Shown piece after piece: positions 1 through 10,933 of a stretch of 64,000 nucleotides of DNA (within the stretch, counting starts at the first letter, position 1; each line of letters opens with the position of its first letter). The stretch is from Theocolax elegans (lineage: Eukaryota > Arthropoda > Insecta > Hymenoptera > Cerocephalidae), in NCBI GenBank assembly GCA_026168455.1, contig CM047426.1, positions 51,691,085-51,755,084 on the forward strand, read 5' to 3'. A program made the translations under genes and the position numbers. Below the pieces are notes generated by a model that was not told the DNA's origin, ran no database searches, and saw only the letters and a list, made by a program, of their open reading frames with translations.

Positions 1-3
1 AGA

Positions 4-1481
4 TTGAGACCATACATTGAGGCCTATCGATTCACGGCTGTGACTGACCATAGTGCTCTCAAATGGCTCAAAAATCTCAGAGAACCGTCGGGTAGGTTGG
101 CACGATGGATACTTGAAATGCAGCAATGGGACTTTGAAATAGTGCATAAGAAAGGAGCCTTGCACTATGTCCCGGACGCGCTTTCTCGTGCCGTCAACCC
201 AAACCCCGACGAAGAAGAGATTGCCTCGTTCGAAGTAATTACAGACCCATGGTATATTGCTAGATTAAACGATGTACGCTCATGCCCTCAGAAATTTCTG
301 GAGTGGAAAATTGAGGATGATATGCTATATCATTTTACAAGTGATAAACTCTTGGACTCTGTAACAGAACGAGAAGAAGGCTGGCGCCTTGTTCTACCCT
401 TAGAGCAGAGGAACCGAGTCTTAGTAGATTCTCATTTCCACCCATCCATGGGTCATATGGGAGTCGAAAAGACTTACGAACGTGTTGCAAGAGACTATTA
501 TTGGCCAGGTGTTTACCACGATACCCGCCAATTTGTTTTACAGTGTCTGATCTGTCAGAGCTATAAGACGTCTCAAGCAGGTCCTCAAGGCTTGATGGGT
601 AAACGGAACATTGAGAGACCCTGGGCTGTTGTGGCAGCAGACGTAATGTAGCTTCCACGTAGTAAAAGTCAATACAAATACATCATAGTATTTCAAGACT
701 TGTTTACAAGGTGGATAGAGCTCAAACCATTACGTACGGCGACCGGTAAGTCGGTGTCGAAATCATTCGAGGAACTCGTAGTCTTCCGTTGGGAAACGCC
801 AGATTTCCTAATAACGGATAATGGGACTGAGTTCATTAACGGCATCATGTCGCGAATGCTGGAGGAGTATGGCATAAAACATATCAGAACCCCTCCTTAC
901 CGACCACAAGCCAACCCGGCGGAGAGAACAAATAGAACGTTAAAAACGATGATTGCGACGTTTGTGGATTCGGATCATCGTGGGTGGGCACACACTTGCA
1001 CGAATTTCGCCATGCAATAAACACGGCAATGCAGTCAAGTACCAAAGTCTCACCCGCGTTCTTAAACTTCGGTCGTCATCCACAACCTGTGAAGAGTCTC
1101 CGCAGGGAAGTGGCAAAAAAGGGATTTAAGATCCTGGACAATCCCGAAGTATGGCTAGATCGTCTTAAAAGACTTGATGCTCTACGCGACTTGGTCAAGA
1201 AATACGTTGACGAGGAGCAAAGACGTCAAGAAAAGACCTACAACAGAAACAGACGTATTGCCTCGTTTCAAGTAGGAGATCTAGTCATGAGGAAGTGCCG
1301 AACGCTCTCCCAAGGTACGAAGGGCATATCTGTTAAACTGGCACCAAAGTATGACGGACCCTTCGAAGTTAAAGAAGTACTATCTCCAGTAATTCTGAGA
1401 CTAAAAGAGTCTGGTCGGAAACGGACCGAGGTACATATATCTGATGTAAAAAGATATGTACCACCTCGGGTTGTCAAGTAA
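4..1481 (+). pseudogene. pol: Family A pol fragment: RNase H end and integrase (broken)
   Basis: Polyprotein of a Ty3/gypsy element. In order: RNase H C-terminus (TDHSALKWL, then VPDALSRA near 175-195), the integrase HHCC zinc finger (H and H of HPSMGHMG, then CLICQ, about 435-560), and the integrase core with catalytic Asp in VAADVM (about 640), Asp in TDNGTEF (about 820) and Glu in NPAERTNR (about 920). A C-terminal region with the GPF motif (KYDGPFEV, about 1350) ends at a TAA. Breaks: an in-frame TAG at 649-651, right after the first catalytic Asp, where the related element at 9468-10850 has Glu; and a one-base frame change near 983, after which the reading continues to 1481. It starts before the window. 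The family is clear; function is lost. Confidence 0.92.
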
Positions 1482-1540
1482 AGCAGTAAGGTTGCGTATC
1501 GGTACGCATGAGAACAGTTATCGAAGGTTGGGCCTGGTAA

Positions 1541-1978
1541 CTGTATGCCAACCAGTCAGCAGCCGAACCATCACGGCAGGGGCGAGAAGAGAGCGAGGCT
1601 CAGCCAGTCCTTGTCCAACGAGTCAGTGGAAAGGGTAAGACCAAGACCTCTGTTCCGAAACCTCGTGGAGAGCAATCGCAGAGGGCTCGGACTAGCGACT
1701 TGCGACGGCCCGCCCCGATGGAAGTCGACGCTACGAGGATGGCTGGGCCATCTCGTCAGCCGATACCAAAGTCGGGAAATGGGTCTAAACCCCGTACATC
1801 TTCGGAGGTATCAGCTTCTTCAGCTGGGTCGACAGCACAATCCAGCAACGAGACGGACATTCTCAGGGAATGTCGTATGTTGCTGGAGGCTGCTGCCAAT
1901 CTCCCAGCTGATGTGGCACGAGATGTAGGACAGGAGGTTGTCCGTATCCTCAAGGACCGCATCCCTTCCCGCCACTGA
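1541..1978 (+). pseudogene. Family A post-pol ORF (ORF3 remnant)
   Basis: An open frame of 145 codons lies 59 bases after the pol stop, with its first ATG at 1700 (PMEVDATRMAGPSRQ). It is hydrophilic and rich in Ser, Arg, Gln and Pro, and has no signal peptide or membrane segment, so it is not an envelope protein. Its last 40 residues form a predicted amphipathic helix pair (ILRECRMLLEAAANLPADVA). This resembles in position and pattern the ends of the post-pol ORFs at 10934-12514 and 38116-40350. No zinc knuckle is present. It may be a truncated ORF3 or a family with a shorter one. Function unknown. Confidence 0.5.
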
Positions 1979-2060
1979 TTGAAGAGAGAAGAGGACAGCG
2001 CGCGGTCGCGAATAGATTGTGCCTTCTTTCGACTCGGCCTTCCCGAGGGAAGTAGAGTCT

Positions 2061-2073
2061 AGGGGGGGGGGGG
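2061..2073 (+). other. Polypurine tract of family A copy 1
   Basis: An A followed by twelve G, five bases before the LTR start TGACGG. It has the position and composition expected of the plus-strand primer of an LTR retrotransposon. Confidence 0.75.
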
Positions 2074-2078
2074 CTTTC

Positions 2079-3105
2079 TGACGGAAATCGTCACACAATC
2101 TTTTCGCGACGAATAAAGCATTTAAACTCATGTTAAATGTAAGTCGTCGGAGCCTTTGGTATGTCAAGGCCAACCGACGACATTTGTTTACGTCGATCAA
2201 GTGTACAATTACGCGCGCAATAGTCCGTAGGGATGAGAGCGCGAGTGTGTGTGTGTTTCCCACTCTCATCCCTTTTTCGAAAATCAGGAGATGCCGATTA
2301 GTACGTCCCGATCCGCCGCTCGAGGCGCACAAATTATTCGGGGTAATCGTTATAGTGTTTACGGCTGAGCCAAGACGCGTGAGGCGCAAAAGCCGTCGGA
2401 ACCCCGAACATCCTCGCGAGGTGAGCCGCGAGTGAATTGGTGATACCCAAAAGGACGGGAGTGACTGTGTGAGTGTTAACGCGGTTCGCGAGACACTCGC
2501 CGCGGCACAGGGCCACCTTTTGGACACCGCAGCCGACGTCGGTCCTCCGTTGCCCAGGAGGACAAAAGGGACACGGATCGGCTGGGCCATCCACGGGGCG
2601 CATCCCGGTAAGTCTCACTTATATTACCGCGCGTTCCCCTCTTACCCCGAGTGTATGTGTGTGAGTACATCGGGAGTGTGTTCGGGTACCCCGGTACCCG
2701 AATAGCGGAGATCAGGAAGGAGTCAACCGCAGGCGAGAATCTCGATCTGGTTGGCTCCCGATACTTCCGCCCGCGCGAAGTGACATTGTCGCGGCACGAG
2801 GCCTGGATGGCCAAAATGTTAAATAAATCAAAATAAATATTTTAATCTTTTTATTTTAATTAACTGTGTGTTTCTTTTATTCTCCCCGCTCCCGCCGACA
2901 TTTTAATAATTTACACATCATGTCGAGGCAAGGGGGATCGCCCGAATCCTCCATACCATACGTCCCAGCGAACTCGCGTTCCTGACGACAGCCGCAGTTT
3001 AGATAAATAAATTAATTGTGTGCGCGGTATTGGGCAACGCGGCCCAACGGTTAATATTAATTATATAAATTAATTAAGTGTACCGGGTCCGCGAATACCA
3101 CGTCA
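2079..3105 (+). repeat. Family A 3' LTR
   Basis: About 1.03 kb from TGACG to CGTCA, a perfect 5-bp terminal inverted repeat that follows the poly-G tract. The last 110 bases (GCGGTATTGGGCAACG to GCGAATACCACGTCAC) recur at about 59795-59897, where they abut a primer-binding site. That independently fixes the LTR end. The body includes a GC-rich stretch (2290-2810) and AT-rich ends. The start is inferred from the polypurine tract and the TG dinucleotide. Confidence 0.75.
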
Positions 3106-4190
3106 CAAAGTTGTAGATAACTTTAACAATTTAAACTTAATTTTAATAATAATTTAATTTTTTTAATAATTTTAATAATTTATAATAAATTTAATAATTT
3201 TAATAATAACTTAATTTTAATAAGCAGACGCTAGTGCCATTCAAAAAGTTTATTATTATGGAAATCTTATTAAGTTAATGTAATGGTACATATTTTTTTA
3301 TCAGGAATGAAGGGTACTAAAACTCTACAAAGTATATGGGTTAAACGGCGGTAATGAAAATTGAACTGGATTAAAAATTTAACTACACAATAATAGATCA
3401 TTTTTAAGTTCATTGAAAATCATAATGTACGTAACACTGTTAAGAAAATTCTAATTTTATTAGATGAATATGCGTAACTATTGTTATAATTAATTATAAA
3501 TCAAAATTACAATTAAATTGCAATGCAAATCAAAGTGAAATTGAAAAGTACAATACCGACTGACATTTGGTTACCATAAGGTGTACGTGCAGTACACGTT
3601 ACCATAAAGTGTACGTTCAGTACACGTTACCATAAAGTGTAGGTACAGTACACGTTATCATAAAGTGTACGTACAGTACACGGTACAACATAAAGTCTAC
3701 TTACAGTACACAATTCATAAAGTGTATGTACAGTACACAACTCATAAAGTGTACGTACAGTACACAATTCATAAAGTTTACGTACAGTACACGTTACCGT
3801 AAAGTACAAATACAGTAATACAGTACAAATAAAGTGTACGCAAAGTGCAGAGTTAGTACATACATGCTATTACTTTAATTTTTAGAATTGATATTACACA
3901 TGTATAATATAAGAATAATTTGCAAATATAATTTGCCATTTCTCCAGATAATCGGATAAACCGAGTAGCTATGTTTATAAGTTTTGTAGTAAACTATTCA
4001 TTTACTTTTACAGTAATTTTATATTCTTTTATAATTATTTTGTAATTACTTTTACTAGCGTTGTGTTCTATATTTTATATTACGTTAACGTTTGTTAGCG
4101 CCATCTGTAGGCATGCAACGAAATATGTATTAGTATATAATACAGAGGGCGTTTATTAGTTAAGTTAATTTTATATAGGGTATCGATAAA
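3106..4190. other. AT-rich spacer between elements A and B
   Basis: Runs of TTTAATAAT and similar (3120-3230), the tandem array described separately, and AT-rich sequence to the insertion site of element B. I see no coding potential beyond repeat-driven open frames. Confidence 0.7.
3579..3841 (+). repeat. Minisatellite of hairpin units
   Basis: About nine to ten imperfect copies of a 25- to 29-bp unit of the type CATAAAGTGTACGTACAGTA. Each unit holds the inverted repeat GTGTAC...GTACAC around a 4-5 base loop. Units differ by substitutions and by small length changes in the linker (CGTTACCATAAA or CAATTCATAAA). The open frame across it (3627-3809 on the minus strand) is a by-product of the repeat. 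Confidence 0.85.
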
Positions 4191-4194
4191 ACAG
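4191..4194. other. Target-site duplication (left) of element B
   Basis: ACAG directly before the LTR start TGTGACG, matched by ACAG at 24080-24083 directly after the far LTR end. Four bases is the usual Ty3/gypsy duplication length. Confidence 0.8.
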
Positions 4195-6103
4195 TGTGAC
4201 GTTGTAAAATGTACAACGCACAAGTACATGCATATGGCTTGTATTTACAAGTCATGTGCATGCATAATTTTTACTTTATAATAGCTCGCGATCGGACCGA
4301 AGTGCACCGATGCACTTTTAAAGCGAATATTGATACCCACGGTATGGGTATGTTTTAGCGACGGAGCCGACGAACGACGCGACCGATACCCGACGGTAGT
4401 ACGCGGACTACGACCCAGACCACGGCCGAGAGGTATCGTGAGCCAAGGACCGAGTTCAGGTCGTCTCACGATACCTGGCGTACCCGCTGCTGATGTCAAC
4501 AAGACGGGAGGTTAGGCGGCGTCCTAACCTCAACCGTCACACGTGCTCAGCAGGCGACGACGGTTGAGATGGCGCATGGGTGCGCGCACGCCCGAACTAC
4601 GTACAACTAGTCGGGAGAGCCAGGGAGCTCCCCCACCTTACACACGTATACCGGGAAACGCGGCACCGACGGCGACGATCGTGCGGCACTAAGCGAGGTA
4701 CGCGGGCAGGGGGGAATCACTCGAGCAGCGAGAGTGTAGCGCGCGCGAGGAGCTCGAGTGAGCGACCGTAGTGGGATTAGGGGAGAGAGCGCGCGGAGCG
4801 AGGGGAGCGCGCGAGTAGAGTAGGAGTTGCGGTATACCTAATGTATGCGTGCGAAGGTATACCGCGGCATACTAGAATATATATATATATAGACATAGAC
4901 GGCGCGCACAACTATGTATTGGTGTATACTATTGTATATAGCGCGCACGTATATTAATATTAGATTGATTAGTTTAGCTAGATTGCGTCGTTAATTTTAA
5001 ATAAAAATTATGTAGATCCGTCGGTAGAGTTTGGGGCGTTTTGTAATAATTTTATAAATTTGTATATAGTTATAAATAGTTGCCGAAGTAAAATTTTAAT
5101 TATTGTATGAGTGTGTCGGGATAGTTAGTATGAATTATATAGTCGATAGGCACGGGGCGGCAGCACCGACTGGGTTACCGATATGGTAATGATTTATTTG
5201 TAATGCGCGCCTTCCGAGTGTCATGGATGATTGGTTGCGTGATCGACCCAATAATTAACAGGTTGGTGGTGATGTAAACCACTATTATTGGATAATCGGC
5301 CTTGACAGAAATAAGATCAAGGCTGACTACGCGTATCGATCACGCAATCAACCACCCTAATCAACGCCGGTAGATAAGGTGTAGAGTAAGTTAGAGAAGG
5401 ATAGTGATAGGGTGGGGAGGAAAATCCTTAATTTTGGGGATCAAGCCACGCTGCGAGCCGGATGAAGAAGCCGGTTTCGATGATTCGCTACCTGATCGTC
5501 CGAGGAGATAGACGTGCTTTAGTGTTGTAGGATAGTATTTCTGAGGCGAAGTAGACATTTTGTATTGTAGAGTCGAGTTGAAGGGAGTAGTATTGGAGCC
5601 GTGAGAAGAGTAATTAGGCGAGTATAGTTACGGTTAGCCCGACGGGCGGCCGAATTACTAATATATATCTTTTATATTTTTATATTTGCCGGACGGACGG
5701 ATTCGAGAGATGCGTGCACGTGTGTGAGTCGGTCGCGGATCGCGGTTAATAATTGTGTCGGTGCCGGACTTATAATATTATTTTGAATTTTTAAATAAAT
5801 GAGTTGTGGTGAAAGATTGAATTTGTGAGTGTTATTTGATAATTTCCATTTACTCTAAAAGCCGCCGGTTCCGAGGTGGCCAGCCGTCGGGATTCCCTCT
5901 GTGATGAGGAGTCGAGGTGGAGATTTACCGGGTTGCCGAGTAATTTTGTAAAGTAATTATTTCTATTTAATTTAAATATCGCCAGGAGCCCAATCAAATA
6001 CAAATCGGCAATATCTAGCCATTTTTAACATCGCTACGACGGAACCTCCGTCGGCCTTTGATTTAATCTAATTTAATTCTTCCCGACGAAAAGTAGCGTC
6101 GCA
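4195..6103 (+). repeat. Element B 5' LTR
   Basis: 1909 bp from TGTGACG to GTCGCA, an imperfect terminal inverted repeat. It ends three bases before the primer-binding site. A GC-rich part (about 4330-4830) is followed by a TA microsatellite and AT-rich sequence. The short open frames inside it are not treated as genes. Confidence 0.9.
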
Positions 6104-6106
6104 AAA

Positions 6107-6124
6107 TGGCGCTCAACGTGGGGC
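6107..6124 (+). other. Element B primer-binding site
   Basis: TGGCGCTCAACGTGGGGC, three bases after the LTR. It is the gypsy-type site TGGCGCCCAACGTGG (seen intact in element C) with one change. That is consistent with a tRNA-Lys-type primer, from knowledge of insect gypsy elements. Confidence 0.8.
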
Positions 6125-6796
6125 AGTAATTGACGGCAGAGTAAAGTGTGTGATTGAATATCCGTCCGGCATTATTGTGTAAAATCAACACCATTTATAA
6201 GTGTTCAATTTTTTTTGGAGTAGTGGTAATTTATGGTAAATTTTTATGTATACCTATTGCCAATTGGGCGGGCCCTCCTGTTTGTCTAAACCTCGTGCCA
6301 AACATACAATTTATTTGATTATTATTAAATATTATTAATAATTATATATTGATTGTATTTACATATAGATTCACTACATATAAAGATTTATTATATATAT
6401 ATATATATTTGTGTTTTTCCGCCAGAATTGTATTTCTGTTACAGTGATTGCTCAATTTATTATCGCCGGTATATACCGCCAATACTTGTGAATTTTCGCC
6501 AAAACCGCCAGACTTTTATTCTGTTACAGGTTGCCAGTTTGTAAACCGCCAGTTATACAGTATATAGATATATTGTGCTTGAGAGTGTAAGCACGAGGTG
6601 ATAATTTAATTATTTTCAATTGATTTATTTATTGATAATTAGTACCTCACGGCACGAGGTTTGTAGATAATAATTGTTGTGGTGGTGGTAGTAATAATTT
6701 GTGAATTTTGCCGTGTCGAATAACCCGTTTGAAGAATCCGGGTCGGTTTATTATAATTTTATAAATTTATTTAACCGTCGGATTACTAAATTTAAA
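6125..6796 (+). other. Element B 5' untranslated region
   Basis: AT-rich leader without a credible ORF, between the primer-binding site and the gag ATG. Confidence 0.7.
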
Positions 6797-9035
6797 ATGG
6801 CCGAACACGTCGAACAGATGCATATATTACTCGAGGGTACCGCCGGTATTCCATGGTACGAATGGGACGAAGACCATGCGGAGATACGTAAGGAGTCGGT
6901 AAGCGCAGGTGCTTACCGAACAAAGGTGATGATGGCAGTCGATAATGCTGCCAAGCAGAGACGAAGGTGGAAGAAGAGCGTTGTCACTACAGATAAGGGA
7001 GTAGGTGACAGAGAGACGGTAACCTCTGAAGATGGTAGCTTAGCGGACAGTGAGGCGGATAGCGAGTTACGGCCAAGTGGAACCGACAGAGAAGATGCAG
7101 CCGACAAGAGAGTTCCAACGTACACGACAGTCGCCACACAGACTACCTGCACGTATTCTAATACGTTTACGACACAGTCTGGGTTAGGCTTGCCGATTAC
7201 GTCGTCGATTGCGTTACCATCGACTAGTTATGCGCCAGCGCCTCTCACCATTCCGCCGGAGTTGTGTAATTATATTCGCCAAAATCCGACCGAATGGGCT
7301 AAGTTGATGACACAATTGGGTGTATTTCCCGCTAGGTCTAATCAGGTTCCACCGGTAGAGAGGAGGAGTGATCGAGAAACCGCATTGAGTCCAAACGGTC
7401 CCAGAAAGTCGTATAAGAAGAGAAGTATTATTCCCGCCGAATCCGATGCATTCATACCGTCAGGCCGATCCGACACTGAGTCTGGTAACTCTAGTGCGGA
7501 GGGAGCGAATCCTAAAAGGAGGAAGAGCACAAAACCGGCAAAGAAGACTGAGCATTCGAAGAGTAAACAGCCGAAGAGTATGGCGAATTCTACGAGATAC
7601 AGTACGGCGATCAAACCGATTGATTTGAAAGACGTGGAATCAGCGTTAAATCAATGCGATTTGCCGGATTGCAATGAGGACAGTCACAAGCAGAATGCTT
7701 CCGCCGGTAGTGTAGTGAGCAGCGGCTCAAAGAGACGAAAGCTCGCGCGGATTAATTCCAGCGAATCGGAGAATGATTCCGATGAAGGGTTCACGCGCGT
7801 GCGGTCTCGGGATGAGAAGTCGTCCAGCCCAATCAGTCTGAAACCAGACGAGAGTCTCCGGAGCATGAAAGTGCTAAAAAGCTGGGGGCTGAGATTTGCT
7901 GGTGATGAGAGAGAGATGCCCGACGAGTTCCTCAGTCAGTTGAATGATTGTAGGAAGAGCGCTGGTTTGACAGATGCACAATTGCTAGGTGCATTGCCGT
8001 GCATACTGAGCAAGGACGCCAGCCGGTGGTTTAGGTCAACGAAGACGCAAATAGCATCGTGGCGCGATTTTCGGCGTCAGTTCCGACACCAATTTATAGG
8101 TGAATTCGACCACGAGGATTTGCTGGACGAGTTACGCCGACGAACGCAAGGAAAAGGAGAAAAGATTACGCGGTATCTTTCTAACTTGCGATTTATAGTC
8201 GGACACTTTAAGAAACCACCGTCGGAGAAAGTGTTAGTAGAGACAGCGTACAGAAATCTTTTGCCGGAGTATAGGACTGCAATGGCAAGCAAGCTCGTAG
8301 AAGATTTTAAAGACCTGGAGTATTATGGGCGGAAGTGGGAACGCCAGCAGGAGTTGAACAGCCGGTATACCCCGCCACCGCCAGTTGAGAAGTCGAGAAT
8401 CCCTGGAGCAGCATACAAGGGACGATCGACAAAGCAAAAGGTCGCAGCGCTGTCGGATGTAGACGTAGAGGAAGCCGCCGAAGTTCAAGTCGAGAGAAAG
8501 GTCGCTGCGAGCAAAAAGGCGAACCAAGCAGCAACCAAGGAGGTAGTTGAGAAGTCTAAACGTCAGAAGAAGGACGTTTTGTCGAGCGTGGCTGCGGAAG
8601 TGCAATTAGCTCAAAAGCCGACTTACGCCGCAGTTGCAAATCGAGGTTTGCCGACTAGATCGACGAAATCTGCTGCCAAGTATGAGAGTAAGCCGTACGC
8701 CCGTCAGCAGAAGGTTGCATCGCCGAATGCACCGAGCAATGCAACATTCCAGTCGAAGTCGCCAGGTCGTCGGGATTTTTATGGTCCCTGCTTTAACTGC
8801 CAGATGGTAGGGCATTAGAGCAGCGGAATGCCCGAACGCCAACTGTTTTATCTGTGCCAAGACGGGACATAGAGCGGCGCAGTGCCCAGAGAAGGTGTTC
8901 AGACCGCAGTCACCGTCACACAGATCGCCAGAGTCGTGTCAGATGTGCGGTAAACCAGGAGCGGTTTTCCGCAATTGTCCTGACTGTGCCGAAGTACGTG
9001 TCAAGTTGGGAAACTTGTTGGCTGGGGGACAGTAA
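6797..9035 (+). pseudogene. gag: Element B gag (one frameshift)
   Basis: Structural Gag polyprotein, about 746 codons. I chose the ATG at 6797 (AAAATGG) because element C starts at the same place, after the same upstream residues KFKM. Residues 1-340 are hydrophilic, Ser/Lys rich, with basic runs (PKRRKSTKPAKK, GSKRRKLAR). A capsid-like retrotransposon gag domain follows (about 7870-8390: EFLSQLNDCR, ASRWFRS, KITRYLSNLRFIVGHF). The nucleocapsid has three zinc knuckles: CFNCQMVGH, then CFICAKTGHRAAQC, then CQMCGKPGAVFRNC, the last without His. One extra T at about 8816 inside the first knuckle gives a premature TAG (8816-8818); the rest reads on in the next frame to TAA at 9033-9035. Apart from that lesion the ORF is open. 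Confidence 0.92.
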
Positions 9036-9053
9036 GTCCGCTGATCCCCCAGC
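9008..9053 (+). promoter_or_regulatory. Element B -1 ribosomal frameshift site, gag to pol
   Basis: GGGAAAC at 9008-9014 is read in the gag frame as ..G GGA AAC, the X XXY YYZ arrangement of a -1 slippery site. After a 6-nt spacer comes a perfect 9-bp stem, GCTGGGGGA (9021-9029) with TCCCCCAGC (9045-9053), around a 15-nt loop that contains the gag stop. Slippage into the -1 frame gives GKLVGW..., open to 9189. Element D has the same heptamer, the same spacing and a near-identical stem. Confidence 0.85.
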
Positions 9054-9189
9054 AGCACTCCTTAAATCTCGCCGGGAAGGTTAACTACAATCCGCCGGTG
9101 GAGAAGCAGGAGAATGCCGTAGGTGGTGAAGAGAGGCAAGCCGAGAATCACGTTACGCCGGAGGTAGACCTGAAGCGCTTGAAGAAATG
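9011..9189 (+). pseudogene. pol: Element B pol N-terminal stub
   Basis: The -1 frame opened by the frameshift site reads about 60 residues of a Pro/Glu-rich linker and stops at TGA 9187-9189. No protease motif (DSG/DTG) and no reverse transcriptase follow. The next recognisable pol sequence (9233) is already RNase H, so roughly 1.5 to 2 kb of pol was lost between about 9190 and 9232 compared with element C. Confidence 0.7.
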
Positions 9190-9232
9190 AGGTCTATGTT
9201 TTCTCTAGCCGGAAGCCGTGGATCATTCGCTA

Positions 9233-10850
9233 GGTGAAGCGGAATATTCGCGGAAAAGTCATCCGATCGTATACATCAGCCGAGTGCTGACGCCGGCTGA
9301 GAAGAATTATACGACGTCGGAGAAGGAGTGTCTCGCCATGTTGTGGGCGATTAAAATGTTGCGTCCGTACATCGAAGCTTGATACCTTTACGGTCATTAC
9401 TGACCATAGTGCCCTTCGATGGCTGCAGAATCTCAAGGACCCAACTGGCCGTCTTGCCAGATGGGCCTTGGAGATGCAGCAATGGGACTTCAAGGTGGTA
9501 CATAGGAAGGGAGCTATGAACTACGTCCCAGACGCCTTGTCCAGGATGTTTCCGTCGGAAGAAGAAGATGTAGCCGCGTTTGAAGAGATAGCGGAACAAC
9601 GGTATCTTAGGATGCTGAAAGAAGTGCCAGAACGTCTAGCTAATTTCAACGGTTGGAAGGTAGAGAACGGCCTATTGTATCGCCATAGATACGACCCATT
9701 ACTCGATCCAATAACTACGCCGGAAGAAGGTTGGAGGCTAGTTGTGCCAGCTGGCCATCGTCGACAAGTGCTACAAGAGTCATACAGTGTCACGTCTGCT
9801 GGGCACTTAGGGATCGAGAAGACGTACGACAAACTGGCCAGAGAGTACTATTGGAAGGGCATGTGGTATGACACCCATGACTTTGTACGTAGTTGCCAGA
9901 CCTGCCAGCAATACAAGGTATCGCAGACAGGACCCGTCGGATTAATGGGAAGCCGGATCGTAGAGAGACCATGGGCAGTAGTAGCCGCTGATCTCATGGA
10001 ATTTCCACCAAGTAAGAGCCAGTGTCGATACTTGGTGGTATTCCAGGATCTCTTCACCAGATGGATTGAGGTGAAACCTCTGAGGTCAGCAGATGGAAAG
10101 TCGGTTGCGAGGGCGTTCGAGGAATTAGTGTTATTCCGTTGGGAGACGCCAGACTACTTTCTCTCGGATAATGGCCGGGAATTCGACAACAAGTTGTTGA
10201 AAGCTACCTTGGTGGAGTACGGAGTTCAGCACGTCACGACGCCTCCGTACTTTCCCCAGGCTAATCCGGTCGAGAGAAGTAATAAGACGCTGAAGGCGAT
10301 GATAGCAGCATTTGTCGGTGGAGACCATCGGAATTGGGACGTGCACGTGCACGAATTTCGCCATGCCGTAAACACCGCCGTACAATCGTCCACTAAGGTG
10401 TCACCTGCCTTTTTAAATTTCGGCAGACACCCTAAGCCAGTAAAAAGCTTGAGGAGAGAGGTAGAAGGTCATAGACCAGTGGTTAGAATTCCACCGGAGG
10501 TATGGGAAGAGAGGATGAAACGGCTAGATGCCCTGCGAGACTTGGTAGCTCGACACATTGATCAAGCCCGTGCCAAGCAGGAAAAACAGTATAACAAGGG
10601 ACGTAAAGATGCTAGTTTTACCGTCGGAGATTTAGTACTAAGAAGAGTACATACGTTATCTAACGCCGCGAATAAATATTCCGCCAAACTTGCGCCGAAA
10701 TATGAAGGACCGTTCGATATCGCAAAAGTGTTGTCCCCTACAGTGTATGTATTGGGTAGTGGTGAAGGAAACAGTCGGAAAATCGCAAAATCGCATGTCA
10801 CCGAACTGAAACGTTTCGTCCAACCCCATAGGTGTGTGTTACAGAAGTAG
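9233..10850 (+). pseudogene. pol: Element B pol remnant: RNase H end and integrase
   Basis: RNase H C-terminal half (HPIVYISRVLTPAEKNY, SEKECLAMLW), a frame change near 9380, then a frame open from 9381 to TAG 10848-10850. Integrase HHCC finger: H in SAGHLG and CQTCQ (about 9790-9910). Catalytic core: Asp in AADLM (about 9990), Asp in SDNGREF (about 10168), Glu in NPVERSNK (about 10270). The C-terminal GPF module (KYEGPFDI) is at about 10698. There is no chromodomain. The integrase part is the best preserved in the window, although it cannot be made as part of a normal Gag-Pol because protease and RT are gone. Confidence 0.9.
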
Positions 10851-10933
10851 AGAAGTATGTCACGTCCTTGTTATGTCCCGCCAGATTTGACGACCGCCGG
10901 TATAATGTTAACTATCTGTTTTTGGTAAAGAAG

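Larger units (their letters stand above)
1..3105 (+). mobile_element. Family A Ty3/gypsy LTR retrotransposon, copy 1 (3' part)
   Basis: The window opens inside the RNase H domain of a gypsy-type element and runs through integrase, a short post-pol ORF, a poly-G polypurine tract and a 3' LTR. The first 280 bases align closely with 63724-64000, so two copies of one family lie in the same orientation at the two ends of the window. Pol is broken by a nonsense codon and a frameshift, so the copy is dead. The start of the element lies outside the window and its target-site duplication cannot be read. Confidence 0.9.

Noticed and set aside
3627..3809. Open frame across the tandem array (minus strand)
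   Set aside because: A repeat of one translated unit (YELCTVRTL); produced by the minisatellite, not a gene.
10560..10850. Chromodomain at the integrase C-terminus
   Set aside because: The tail ends shortly after the GPF module in A, B and D; no chromodomain aromatic cage residues are seen.
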